A stretch of 64,000 nucleotides of DNA, taken from Chryseobacterium indologenes (GTDB lineage Bacteria; Bacteroidota; Bacteroidia; Flavobacteriales; Weeksellaceae). Made by a program: the position numbers and the translations under genes. The notes beneath the pieces are model-generated. The model searched no databases. It saw only the letters and a program-made list of their open reading frames with translations, and was not told where the DNA came from. The DNA lies in contig CP065590.1 in assembly GCA_016025055.1 (NCBI GenBank), positions 3,100,001 to 3,164,000 on the forward strand, given 5' to 3'. Shown here one piece after another: positions 1-8,299 of this stretch. Numbering within the stretch: position 1 is the first letter of the stretch; the number at the start of each line of letters is the position of its first letter.

Positions 1-2
1 TT

Positions 3-50
3 TCTATTATTGCTGTTGTCATTAACAACAGTAAGGAAACGGCATTTTAA
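3..50 (+). CDS. partial leader peptide of a first ilv attenuator
   Basis: The window opens inside a short reading frame ending at TAA 48-50. Its last residues read SIIAVVINNSKETAF, so the start of the visible part is rich in Ile and Val. A second frame over the same bases (stop 52-54) is rich in Leu, so the translated frame cannot be settled without the missing start. The frame is followed by a terminator hairpin at 79-106, and bases 36-43 can pair with its left arm. This is the same layout as the complete leader peptide at 132-188. The peptide call is inference from codon content and position. Confidence 0.45.
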   Translation, partial: SIIAVVINNSKETAF

Positions 51-78
51 ATAGATTTTAAATTTAAATTATATACAG

Positions 79-106
79 GCCGTTTCAATTTGAAACGGCT
101 TTTTTT
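79..106 (+). terminator. intrinsic terminator, probable first attenuator
   Basis: The arms 79-87 (GCCGTTTCA) and 91-99 (TGAAACGGC) form a perfect 9-bp stem followed by seven T. An upstream segment at 36-43 (GAAACGGC) is exactly complementary to 79-86 and could form a competing antiterminator. It could instead simply end an upstream transcript, but the competing pairing and the Ile/Val-rich frame before it favour attenuation. Confidence 0.7.
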
Positions 107-131
107 ATTTTAATTTTTTATTGTACAAAGT

Positions 132-188
132 ATGTATCAGTTATTAAGCGTAGTTATTATCGTCATTATTATTCCCTTGCGTCTGTGA
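132..188 (+). CDS. ilv operon leader peptide
   Basis: An 18-codon frame encodes MYQLLSVVIIVIIIPLRL. Twelve of the 18 residues are Leu, Val or Ile, including a run of eight from Val7 to Ile14. It lies just upstream of a terminator and of ilvE. The UGA stop (186-188) sits inside the segment 183-190 that can pair with 224-231, so ribosome position would decide between antiterminator and terminator. This is the known architecture of ilv/leu attenuators in enterobacteria. No Shine-Dalgarno is visible, as is usual for flavobacteria. Confidence 0.8.
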   Translation: MYQLLSVVIIVIIIPLRL

Positions 189-250
189 GAAGGAAAGTGT
201 ATGACTTTACATATATCGGGCCCTCTCACAGCGTGAGAGGGCTTTTTTTT
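183..250 (+). promoter_or_regulatory. ilv transcription attenuator
   Basis: The terminator is a perfect 10-bp stem (220-229 GCCCTCTCAC with 233-242 GTGAGAGGGC, loop 230-232) followed by eight T. The antiterminator pairs 183-190 (CTGTGAGA) with 224-231 (TCTCACAG), which removes most of the left arm. A ribosome stalled on the Ile/Val codons at 150-173 should leave 183-190 free and allow read-through. A ribosome reaching the stop codon should cover it and let the terminator form. The structure is read directly from the sequence; the switching behaviour is inferred. Confidence 0.8.
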
Positions 251-283
251 ATTCCATTTGTTAATTTTTTAAACCAGTACAGC

Positions 284-1147
284 ATGTATTACAACGACGA
301 CACGGTCATCTATTTTAACGGTAACTTCAGAAAAGCAAAAGAAGCCGGAACCGATCTTTACGGGCAATCTCTTCACTACGGATACTCCGTTTTCGAAGGA
401 ATTAAATCTTACAGTACCGATAACGGAACGAAAATTTTTAAAGCAAAAGAACATTACGAAAGGTTAAAAAGATCCGCCGACCTGATGCATATTCCGTTTG
501 AATATTCTGTAGAGCAGCTTACAGATCTTACCTATGAACTTTTGGAGAAAAATGGATTTTCAGATGCTTATATCCGTCCGTTGGTGACCTGCTCACCCAA
601 TATGTCACTTTCAAAAGGGAAAGAATCTTACCTCTCCCTGTTAGCATGGGAATGGAATAACGGTTATCTGGCAGATAAAATGAAGATCGTGACTTCAGAA
701 TTTCAACGCCCGAATCCCAAAGCTTTTAAAGTGGAAGCCAAAGTAGGAGGGCATTATGTGAATTCGATCCTTGCTTGTCAGGATGCCAAAGACAAAGGCT
801 ACGATGAAGCTTTGGTTCTGGATGAAAACGGAAATGTTGCCGAAAGTTCAGGAGCCAATGTTTTCTATGAAAAAGACGGTACATTATTCACTCCCGCCAA
901 AGGAAGTATCCTTCCCGGAATTACCAGACAAACAGTGATGGAAATCTGTCATGAACTTCAGATCCCCGTGAAAGAAACATTCTTTAAACCCGAAGAAATG
1001 CGTGGTGCTGATGCAGGCTTTTTCTGTGGTACCGCAGCAGAAATTGTTGCTCTTGATTCATTGGATGATGTTTCCTTTACCAAAAATTGGGAAGATACGC
1101 TAAGTCATAAAGTACAGGAGGCTTATTTAAAATTAGTAAGATTTTAG
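284..1147 (+). CDS. ilvE: branched-chain amino acid aminotransferase
   Basis: This PLP fold-type IV enzyme transaminates Val, Leu and Ile with 2-oxoglutarate, the last step of their synthesis. The start ATG 284 gives a 287-residue protein beginning MYYNDDTVIYFNG. An upstream extension would read through the attenuator hairpin and is rejected. The catalytic Lys is K153 in EAKVGGHY, and NVAESSGANVF holds the phosphate-proximal Glu (E187). It is the first structural gene of the ilv operon, 33 bases after the attenuator T-run, and is followed by a 329-base gap before ilvD. Confidence 0.95.
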   Translation: MYYNDDTVIYFNGNFRKAKEAGTDLYGQSLHYGYSVFEGIKSYSTDNGTKIFKAKEHYERLKRSADLMHIPFEYSVEQLTDLTYELLEKNGFSDAYIRPLVTCSPNMSLSKGKESYLSLLAWEWNNGYLADKMKIVTSEFQRPNPKAFKVEAKVGGHYVNSILACQDAKDKGYDEALVLDENGNVAESSGANVFYEKDGTLFTPAKGSILPGITRQTVMEICHELQIPVKETFFKPEEMRGADAGFFCGTAAEIVALDSLDDVSFTKNWEDTLSHKVQEAYLKLVRF

Positions 1148-1476
1148 TCATTGTAGATTTTTAAAGTATAAGTATTTGATTGTTAATTTTTTATGTGTTA
1201 TTTATAAACGATTGAATATTGTAGTTTTCAATAAAATCGAAATTAAGGAAAATATGACAAGCTGTAGTTTTGAACCAAAATTTAGGAAAAAGCTTCATTG
1301 ATACGTTATGAAAATCTAAAACTTTCAAAATTTTACTGAGAAATAGACAACGCATGTAAGGAAACTCGGGGAATAGTAAAAAGAACCGGATTATAACGAA
1401 CGGATATAGATAGCTAGGGATTTGTTTAACGCTAACAGAACCTTATTTAGAGGAAGAAATAAAAAAAAGGATAAAT
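1148..1476 (+). other. gene-free stretch between ilvE and ilvD
   Basis: The 329 bases are AT-rich and hold no convincing reading frame, no strong hairpin with a T-run and no clear TANNTTTG promoter. Because no terminator is seen, read-through from ilvE into ilvD remains possible. An internal promoter cannot be excluded. Confidence 0.5.
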
Positions 1477-3156
1477 ATGTTGAATAAATATTCAAAAACA
1501 TTCACCCAAAATAATGAGCAGCCTGCTGCAAAAGCGATGTTGTATGGAATAGGCTTTTCAGAGGAAGATATGCAGAAGGCCCAGGTTGGCATTGCAAGTA
1601 TGGGATATGACGGAAATACCTGCAATATGCATTTAAATGATCTGGCAAAAGTAGTCAAAAAAGGAACCTGGAATCATGGTCTTGCTGGATTGATTTTTAA
1701 TACAATCGGCGTAAGTGACGGAATGAGTAACGGCACAGACGGAATGCGCTACTCACTGGTCAGCAGAGATGTCATTGCAGACAGTATAGAAGCAATTTGT
1801 GGAGCCCAGTATTATGATGGCGTCATTGCCTTACCGGGATGTGACAAAAATATGCCGGGCACGCTCATAGCGATGGGAAGACTCAACAGACCTTCGATCA
1901 TGGTCTATGGAGGAACAATCGCTCCGGGCTGTTATAAAGGAGAATCATTGAATATAGTTTCAGCATTTGAAGCGCTGGGAAAAAAAATTGCAGGGGAGAT
2001 CACGGATGAAGATTTTGAAGGAGTAATTAAAAACTCGTGTCCGGGAGCAGGAGCTTGCGGAGGAATGTATACAGCCAATACCATGGCTTCGGCCATAGAA
2101 GCACTGGGAATGAGCCTTCCGTACTCATCTTCAAACCCTGCCTTAAGTAAGGAAAAGAAAGAAGAATGTCTGGAGGCAGGAAAATATCTTAAAATATTAT
2201 TAGAAAAAGATATTAAACCTTCCGATATCATGACCCGAAAGGCTTTTGAAAATGCGCTTCGCTTAATTGTAATTCTTGGTGGAAGTACAAATGCCGTTTT
2301 ACATTTTATTGCTATGGCTAAAAGTGTCGGAGTATCCGTTACCCAGGATGATTTTCAGAAAATGAGCGATTGTACACCCGTTCTGGCAGATCTCAAACCA
2401 AGCGGAAAATATCTGATGCAGGATTTGCATGACCACGGAGGTACGCCGGCTGTCATGAAATATCTCCTGAAGGAAGGATTACTGCATGGAGACTGCCTTA
2501 CCGTCACCGGAAAAACAATAGCAGAAAATCTGGAAAATGTTCCTGATCTTGATTTTAGTCAGCAAAAAATTATAAGACCGCTTTCTCAACCTGTAAAAGA
2601 AACAGGACATCTCAGAATTTTATACGGAAATCTTGCAGAAAAGGGAAGTGTTGCAAAAATAACAGGGAAGGAAGGTGAGCGGTTCACCGGAAAAGCAAGG
2701 GTCTTTGACGGAGAAAAGAATCTGATCCAGGGTATTGGAGACGGAACAGTACAACATGGAGACGTGATTGTAATAAGGCATGAAGGCCCGAAAGGAGCTC
2801 CCGGAATGCCCGAAATGCTGAAACCAACAAGCGCACTGATCGGAGCCGGATTTGGAAACAGCGTAGCACTTATTACCGATGGCAGATTCAGTGGAGGAAC
2901 CCACGGTTTTGTAGTGGGTCATATTACTCCTGAAGCCCATGAAGGCGGATTGATTGCTTTCGTAGAGGACAATGATCTTATTGAAATCGATGCCGTAAAC
3001 AATACGATACAACTGAAAGTTTCAGAAGAAGAAATCGCTAAAAGAAGGGAAGGATGGCAAAAGCCTGAATTAAAAGTAAAAAAAGGACTGTTGTATAAAT
3101 ATGCTCTCACTGTATCATCAGCAGCTGAAGGTTGTGTAACAGACGAAATCATGTAA
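1477..3156 (+). CDS. ilvD: dihydroxy-acid dehydratase
   Basis: This cytoplasmic Fe-S enzyme dehydrates 2,3-dihydroxy-3-methylbutanoate and -pentanoate to the 2-oxo acids that IlvE aminates. The 559-residue length fits the IlvD/Edd family. Cluster-ligand Cys are visible at about 49 (NTCNMHL), 122 (PGCDKNMPG) and 194 ([11 protein letters not shown]). The C-terminal part has the [13 protein letters not shown] and [10 protein letters not shown] motifs. The end is separated by 11 bases from the ilvB start, consistent with co-transcription. Confidence 0.96.
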   Translation: MLNKYSKTFTQNNEQPAAKAMLYGIGFSEEDMQKAQVGIASMGYDGNTCNMHLNDLAKVVKKGTWNHGLAGLIFNTIGVSDGMSNGTDGMRYSLVSRDVIADSIEAICGAQYYDGVIALPGCDKNMPGTLIAMGRLNRPSIMVYGGTIAPGCYKGESLNIVSAFEALGKKIAGEITDEDFEGVIKNSCPGAGACGGMYTANTMASAIEALGMSLPYSSSNPALSKEKKEECLEAGKYLKILLEKDIKPSDIMTRKAFENALRLIVILGGSTNAVLHFIAMAKSVGVSVTQDDFQKMSDCTPVLADLKPSGKYLMQDLHDHGGTPAVMKYLLKEGLLHGDCLTVTGKTIAENLENVPDLDFSQQKIIRPLSQPVKETGHLRILYGNLAEKGSVAKITGKEGERFTGKARVFDGEKNLIQGIGDGTVQHGDVIVIRHEGPKGAPGMPEMLKPTSALIGAGFGNSVALITDGRFSGGTHGFVVGHITPEAHEGGLIAFVEDNDLIEIDAVNNTIQLKVSEEEIAKRREGWQKPELKVKKGLLYKYALTVSSAAEGCVTDEIM

Positions 3157-3167
3157 ATAAAAGAATA

Positions 3168-4892
3168 ATGACGAATTGGAATTTATCAACAGAAAAAGAG
3201 CTTAGCGGCAGTCGGATCATTCTTGAAGCTTTTCTTCAGGAAGGGGTGAAGACCATTTTCGGATATCCCGGAGGAGCTATCATTCCTATTTATGATGCCC
3301 TCTACGACTATAAAGATAAGCTTGAGCACATTCTGGTACGACACGAGCAGGCCGCAGTACACGCGGCGCAGGGGCTGGCAAGGGTTTCGGGAGAAGTCGG
3401 TGTGGTAATGGCAACCAGTGGCCCAGGTGCTACAAATCTGATAACAGGACTGGCAGATGCCTTACTCGATAATACACCAGTAGTCTGCATTACAGGACAG
3501 GTTTTCGAACACCTTCTGGGAACGGATGCTTTTCAGGAAATAGATGTGATGAATATCAGCAGCCCTGTGACCAAATGGAATTACCAGGTCACTGATGCCC
3601 GTGAGCTTCCGGAAGTCTTGGCCAAAGCATTTTATATTGCCAAATCAGGACGTCCGGGCCCGGTTTTAATTGATGTCACTAAAAACGCTCAGCTGCAAAC
3701 TGTTGAATACCAGGGATACACTCCTTGTGATTCTTTGAGAAGTTATAAGCCTGATCCGGTTCCGGATTCGGAAAGCATCGAAAAAGCCGCAGCTTTGATT
3801 AATGCCGCAAAGAAGCCGTTTGTAATTGCTGGTCAGGGAATTCTGTTGGGAAAAGCTGAAAAAGAATTCCTTCAGTTCGTCGAGAAATCAGGAATTCCGG
3901 TTGCCTGGACGGTGTTGGGAATGAGTGCTGTTCCCACTGATCATCCTCAGGCTGTAGGAATGGTGGGGATGCATGGAAACTATGGACCCAATGTCCTTTC
4001 TAATGAATGTGATGTATTGGTTGCCGTAGGAATGCGTTTTGACGACAGGGTTACAGGAAGGCTCGATCAATACGCCAAACAGGCAAAAATTATTCATTTT
4101 GATATTGATAAAGCTGAAATTAATAAAAATGTAAAAGCAGATGTACCGGTTCTTGGCAATTGTAAACATACGCTCCCTCTTCTTACTGAGTTGATCCAAA
4201 ATAGAGCACATCAGGATTGGCATACAAAATTTAAAGATTGCCATGAAGTGGAAAGTATTAATCTGATTCAGGATGAATTGTACCCTCGGGAAGGAGAAAT
4301 TACGATGGGGGAAGTGATCAGGTGTCTCAACGAAATGACTGCAGGAGAAGCAATTATTGTCACAGATGTAGGACAACATCAGATGGCTGCCTGCCGATAC
4401 TCAAGTTTTAAGTATTCCCGTACCAATGTCACAAGCGGGGGATTGGGAACAATGGGATTTTGTCTTCCGGCAGCAATTGGGGCCAGCTATGCAGCAAAAG
4501 GTCGCCCGGTGATAGCGATCATGGGAGATGGAGGTGCGCAGATGAATATCCAGGAGCTGGGAACAATCATGCAATATCATCCGGAGGTGAAAATTTTAAT
4601 CCTGAATAATTGCTATCTCGGTATGGTAAGACAGTGGCAGGAATTATTTCATGAAGAAAGATACTCTTCAGTAGATATTCAGAGTCCAGATTTTGTACAG
4701 GTCGCCAAAGGATATCATATTCAGGGAAAGAGAATTTCCCAAAGAGAAGATCTGGAAAACGGACTTCGTGAAATGCTTCATCACCACGGAACTTTTCTCC
4801 TTGAAGTCATGACAGGGAAAAAGCATAATGTATTTCCTATGATTCCCCAGGGAAAAAGTGTCTCAGAAATTGTATTGAGTAACAAATTTTAA
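3168..4892 (+). CDS. ilvB: acetolactate synthase, large subunit
   Basis: This ThDP- and FAD-dependent catalytic subunit condenses two pyruvates, or pyruvate with 2-oxobutyrate. The 574-residue protein from ATG 3168 shows the N-terminal FGYPGGAIIPIYDAL, the catalytic Glu in VRHEQAAVHAAQG, a central FAD-binding domain (GMVGMHGNYGPN) and the ThDP motif GDGGAQMN ending in NN. A longer in-frame start inside ilvD is possible but gives an atypical N-terminus. It pairs with the small subunit encoded downstream. Confidence 0.96.
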   Translation: MTNWNLSTEKELSGSRIILEAFLQEGVKTIFGYPGGAIIPIYDALYDYKDKLEHILVRHEQAAVHAAQGLARVSGEVGVVMATSGPGATNLITGLADALLDNTPVVCITGQVFEHLLGTDAFQEIDVMNISSPVTKWNYQVTDARELPEVLAKAFYIAKSGRPGPVLIDVTKNAQLQTVEYQGYTPCDSLRSYKPDPVPDSESIEKAAALINAAKKPFVIAGQGILLGKAEKEFLQFVEKSGIPVAWTVLGMSAVPTDHPQAVGMVGMHGNYGPNVLSNECDVLVAVGMRFDDRVTGRLDQYAKQAKIIHFDIDKAEINKNVKADVPVLGNCKHTLPLLTELIQNRAHQDWHTKFKDCHEVESINLIQDELYPREGEITMGEVIRCLNEMTAGEAIIVTDVGQHQMAACRYSSFKYSRTNVTSGGLGTMGFCLPAAIGASYAAKGRPVIAIMGDGGAQMNIQELGTIMQYHPEVKILILNNCYLGMVRQWQELFHEERYSSVDIQSPDFVQVAKGYHIQGKRISQREDLENGLREMLHHHGTFLLEVMTGKKHNVFPMIPQGKSVSEIVLSNKF

Positions 4893-4988
4893 AAAAGAAA
4901 AAGATGAAATCGCCATGACTGCATAACATAAACACTATGAAGGTGAAGCGATTCCATATGACTATTGAAAAACATTAAATATCTGCAT

Positions 4989-5270
4989 ATGAAAACAGAA
5001 CATAAAGAATATACCATCACAGCCTATACAGAAGATTATTTCGGATTGATCAGTCGTATCAATGCTATCTTTTCAAGAAGAAGGATTTCCATACAGACCT
5101 TTCATGTAGGACCTTCAGAAACAGAAACGGTGAAAAAGTTCATCATCGTCATCAGAGAAACTGAAGAATCTGTTCAGAAGATTACCCGTCAGATGGAAAA
5201 ACAGGTCGATGTACTGGAAGTGCATTATCACAAAAATCCACATTTCACAGCAATGGAATATGCCAGCTGA
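4989..5270 (+). CDS. ilvN: acetolactate synthase, small (regulatory) subunit, short form
   Basis: ATG 4989 gives a 93-residue protein consisting of one ACT domain (TITAYTEDYFGLISRINAIF, then RRISIQTFHVG). This domain normally binds valine and stimulates and feedback-inhibits the large subunit. A TTG at 4965 would add eight residues but is less likely. The C-terminal domain of the roughly 160-residue IlvH form is absent, so it resembles the short E. coli IlvN/IlvM type. Its position between ilvB and ilvC supports the assignment. Confidence 0.88.
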   Translation: MKTEHKEYTITAYTEDYFGLISRINAIFSRRRISIQTFHVGPSETETVKKFIIVIRETEESVQKITRQMEKQVDVLEVHYHKNPHFTAMEYAS

Positions 5271-5310
5271 ACGTAACAATGAAACATTTCAGTGGAGTTT
5301 AAAAGACGAA

Positions 5311-5371
5311 CACTTAAGCTTTTAGAAACCTTTGATTTTCGCCTTATTTAAAGTAAGGTGAAGCGCTTAAG
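5311..5371 (+). repeat. dispersed palindromic intergenic repeat, copy 1
   Basis: The block is bounded by CTTAAGC (5313-5319) and GCTTAAG (5365-5371) and contains a smaller inner hairpin of CCTTATTT with AAAGTAAGG. A diverged relative lies at about 7966-8023, sharing AAACCTTTGATTTTC and the flanking order of motifs. It sits in the 179-base gap between ilvN and ilvC and lacks a T-run, so it is not a standard terminator. Confidence 0.55.
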
Positions 5372-5449
5372 AAAAAAATGAATAGTGAAAAAATAAGATC
5401 AAAGAATCTTTATCATCAAAATAATATATAATAATTAAAATCAAGAAAA

Positions 5450-6496
5450 ATGGCAAAATTGAATTTTGGAGGAGTTGAAGAAAACGTAGTAACAAGAGAA
5501 GAGTTTCCATTACAAAAAGCCCAGGAGACCTTAAAAGATGAAGTGGTAGCCGTAATCGGATATGGAGTACAGGGACCGGGCCAGGCATTAAATCAGAAAG
5601 ATAACGGAATTAATGTCATTGTAGGACAGCGTAAAAATTCAAAATCATGGGATAAAGCAGTAGCAGACGGATTCGTACCGGGAGAAACCCTGTTCGAAAT
5701 TGAAGAAGCTTTACAAAAAGGAACCATTATCTGCTATCTTTTAAGTGATGCAGCACAAATTGAATACTGGCCAAAAGTAAAACAGCACCTTACACCTGGC
5801 AAAGCGTTATATTTCTCTCACGGTTTCGGAATTACATTCAATGAACGTACGGGAATCATTCCTCCTGCTGATGTTGATGTTTTTCTGGTAGCTCCTAAAG
5901 GTTCAGGAACTTCTTTGAGAAGAATGTTTCTTCAGGACAGAGGTTTGAACAGCAGTTTTGCCGTATATCAGGATGCCACAGGAAAAGCAAGGGAAAGAGT
6001 AACCGCTTTGGGGATTGCCATCGGAAGCGGATATTTATTTGAAACAGATTTTAAAAAAGAAGTATACAGCGACCTTGCAGGAGAAAGAGGAACATTGATG
6101 GGAGCTGTACAAGGAATATTTGCTGCCCAGTATGATGTGTTGAGAAAAAATGGACACAGTCCGTCAGAAGCATTTAACGAAACGGTAGAAGAACTTACCC
6201 AGTCTTTAATGCCATTGGTAGCGGAAAACGGAATGGACTGGATGTATGCGAATTGCAGTACAACCGCTCAGAGAGGAGCATTAGACTGGTGGAAACGCTT
6301 CAGAGACGCCACATCCCCTTTATTCGAGGAGCTATACGATAATGTTGCCAAAGGAAATGAAGCCCAAAGATCTATAGATAGCAACAGCAAACCTGACTAC
6401 AGAGAAAAACTGGAAGTCGAATTGACCGAGCTTAGAGACAGTGAAATGTGGCAGGCCGGAAAAACGGTCCGCAGCCTGCGACCGGAAAACAATTAA
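5450..6496 (+). CDS. ilvC: ketol-acid reductoisomerase
   Basis: This NADPH- and Mg-dependent enzyme isomerises and reduces acetolactate or acetohydroxybutyrate to the dihydroxy acid used by IlvD. At 348 residues it has class I length. The Rossmann motif is GYGVQGPGQALNQ, which differs from the common GYGSQGHA form and is probably a lineage variant. VAPKGSGTSLRR, YSDLAGERGTLMG and the C-terminal helical region follow in order. ATG 5450 follows an A-rich leader. Its stop is 14 bases before the ilvA start. Confidence 0.95.
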   Translation: MAKLNFGGVEENVVTREEFPLQKAQETLKDEVVAVIGYGVQGPGQALNQKDNGINVIVGQRKNSKSWDKAVADGFVPGETLFEIEEALQKGTIICYLLSDAAQIEYWPKVKQHLTPGKALYFSHGFGITFNERTGIIPPADVDVFLVAPKGSGTSLRRMFLQDRGLNSSFAVYQDATGKARERVTALGIAIGSGYLFETDFKKEVYSDLAGERGTLMGAVQGIFAAQYDVLRKNGHSPSEAFNETVEELTQSLMPLVAENGMDWMYANCSTTAQRGALDWWKRFRDATSPLFEELYDNVAKGNEAQRSIDSNSKPDYREKLEVELTELRDSEMWQAGKTVRSLRPENN

Positions 6497-6510
6497 TCAA
6501 TCGTAAAAAA

Positions 6511-7773
6511 ATGATGAAGGAAGAAATAAGCTCCTCCGTTTTGGAGAAGGTCTGCAATGCGGAGGAGCGTCTTAAGAATGTTATTGTAAAGACCCCTCTG
6601 GCAGTAAATGTAAACCTGTCATTTCTCTATCAGGCCAATATCATGTTTAAAAGAGAAGATCTTCAGCGGGTAAGGTCTTATAAAATCAGAGGAGCTTACA
6701 ATAAAATGGCTGGTATGTCTCCTGAAAGCCTGGCCAAAGGAGTGGTATGTGCGAGTGCAGGGAATCATGCCCAGGGAGTGGCGTTTGCCTGCCATACGAT
6801 GAAAGTGAAAGGAACGATCTTCATGCCTTTACCGACACCGGGACAAAAACTGGAGCAGGTAAGGATGTTTGGCGGTGAATATATTGACGTTGTTCTTTAC
6901 GGAGATACTTTCGATGAGGCTAAAGATGCTGCGTTGAGGTTTTGTAAAGATCACGATGGTGTATTTATTCATCCCTTTGATGATCCTGCGATTATTGAAG
7001 GTCAGGCAACAGTGGCACTGGAAATTCTTGACCAATCGGAGCATTCTGTAGATTATCTTTTCGTACCGGTAGGTGGAGGAGGGCTGGCAGCAGGAATTTG
7101 CTCCGTCTTCCGGGAGTTGTCCCCTAAAACAAAAATTATTGGCGTAGAACCTTCTGCCGCTGCCAGTATGAAAAAGGCAATGGAAAAAGGTAAACCGGTA
7201 TTGCTGGAGAAGATCAGCCGTTTTGTTGATGGAGCCGCGGTACAGCAAGTGGGAAACCTTACTTTCGAACGGTGCAAAGATGTACTGCACCAAATGGCTA
7301 CTGTAGATGAAGGATTGGTCTGCCAAACTATTTTGTCCTTATATAATAAGGATGCCATCGTCGTTGAACCTGCGGGAGCGCTTTCTGTTGCCGCATTGGA
7401 AAAGTATAAAGATGAATTAAAAGGTAAAAATGTAGTATGTGTGATCAGTGGAAGCAATAATGATATCACCCGTATGGAGGAAATTAAAGAAAAAGCTCTT
7501 TTGTATGCAGGATTGAAGCATTATTTTCTGGTCAGGTTTCCGCAGCGTCCGGGAGCACTCAAAACTTTTGTAATGGATGTACTGGGGCCTGATGATGATA
7601 TCACCTATTTTGAATACACCCAGAAAAACTCAAAAGAAAAAGGAATAGCTGTCGTAGGAATCGCTTTGAAACAAAACGGAGATTTTACACCATTGATCCA
7701 TAAAATGAAAAAGTACGATTTCTTTGTCAATTATCTGAACAATGACCCGTCTCTGATGAACCTTCTTATTTGA
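6511..7773 (+). CDS. ilvA: threonine dehydratase (biosynthetic)
   Basis: This PLP enzyme deaminates threonine to 2-oxobutyrate, the entry to isoleucine synthesis. ATG 6511 gives 420 residues. The PLP Lys lies in RSYKIRGAYNKM, the substrate loop is CASAGNHAQGVAF and the phosphate loop is GGGGLAAG. One C-terminal ACT-like regulatory domain begins near YFLVRFPQRPGALK, matching the short form with a single such domain rather than the 514-residue E. coli type. It is the last gene of the ilv operon. Confidence 0.95.
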   Translation: MMKEEISSSVLEKVCNAEERLKNVIVKTPLAVNVNLSFLYQANIMFKREDLQRVRSYKIRGAYNKMAGMSPESLAKGVVCASAGNHAQGVAFACHTMKVKGTIFMPLPTPGQKLEQVRMFGGEYIDVVLYGDTFDEAKDAALRFCKDHDGVFIHPFDDPAIIEGQATVALEILDQSEHSVDYLFVPVGGGGLAAGICSVFRELSPKTKIIGVEPSAAASMKKAMEKGKPVLLEKISRFVDGAAVQQVGNLTFERCKDVLHQMATVDEGLVCQTILSLYNKDAIVVEPAGALSVAALEKYKDELKGKNVVCVISGSNNDITRMEEIKEKALLYAGLKHYFLVRFPQRPGALKTFVMDVLGPDDDITYFEYTQKNSKEKGIAVVGIALKQNGDFTPLIHKMKKYDFFVNYLNNDPSLMNLLI

Positions 7774-7780
7774 GAAGGTT
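7759..7780 (+). other. hairpin spanning the ilvA stop codon
   Basis: AACCTTCT (7759-7766) pairs with AGAAGGTT (7773-7780) around the TGA stop. No T-run follows, so it is not an intrinsic terminator. It may stabilise the operon's 3' end or be incidental. Confidence 0.4.
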
Positions 7781-7822
7781 GCAAGCTGCAAGCTGGAAGC
7801 CGGGAGAGGGAAGTTGGAAGTA
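7781..7822 (+). repeat. degenerate 7-bp tandem repeat
   Basis: Six consecutive 7-mers follow directly after the ilvA hairpin: GCAAGCT, GCAAGCT, GGAAGCC, GGGAGAG, GGAAGTT and GGAAGTA. The 7-base period is clear and no reading frame is involved. Confidence 0.65.
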
Positions 7823-8263
7823 CTGTTAGGCGAAATACATTTTGGATGTTTGTAATTCCTGAAATGGATCAATACTAGTGCGCGAATCTCTGATTAAAAC
7901 TACAAAAGTCACAAAAGCTTTTGAATACTTAAGTTATTTAAAAGTGACAAACTTTGTGGATAGCAAGTTCACTAAAGTTTATGAAAACCTTTGATTTTCT
8001 TTTAAAGTGAGTTAACGCTATAGTCGCAAAGATCTTTTACTGAATTAAAAAAAAATTTCGCAAGGGCTTTCACTCAACTAATTGTCAATGATACTTTGCT
8101 GGGCAGAGCGCCTTAGCAAACGTAAAATAGGAGAATATACTCAGACACTTAGCGATCGTAGCGTTATAAAGCACAATTTTTATTGAAAAAAATCTGCGTT
8201 ATCTGCTTGATCTGCGAGGGGTTCATTCGGTTAGTTCAACGAAATTCTAAAAACACAATGATG
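7823..8263 (+). other. gene-free repeat-rich region downstream of ilvA
   Basis: No coding capacity is convincing here. At 7966-8023 there is a diverged relative of the 5311-5371 repeat. At 8108-8129 GCGCCTTAGCAAACG resembles GCGCCTTTGCGAACG at 16300-16313 in another intergenic repeat. The segment looks like accumulated remnants of dispersed intergenic repeats. A short frame at 8183-8455 runs through the terminator into the antisense of the peptidase gene and is not credible. Confidence 0.5.
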
Positions 8264-8297
8264 AAAAAAGCTTCACAAATTCTTGTGAAGCTTTTTT
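8264..8297. terminator. bidirectional intrinsic terminator
   Basis: A perfect 15-bp stem (8264-8278 with 8283-8297) with loop ATTC carries an A-run on one side and a T-run on the other. It ends the minus-strand M28 peptidase gene and can stop plus-strand transcripts from the ilv operon. Confidence 0.9.
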
Positions 8298-8299
8298 AT

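Noticed and set aside
185..283. Longer ilvE start at 185
   Set aside because: It would translate the attenuator hairpin and T-run; ATG 284 begins at the conserved aminotransferase N-terminus.
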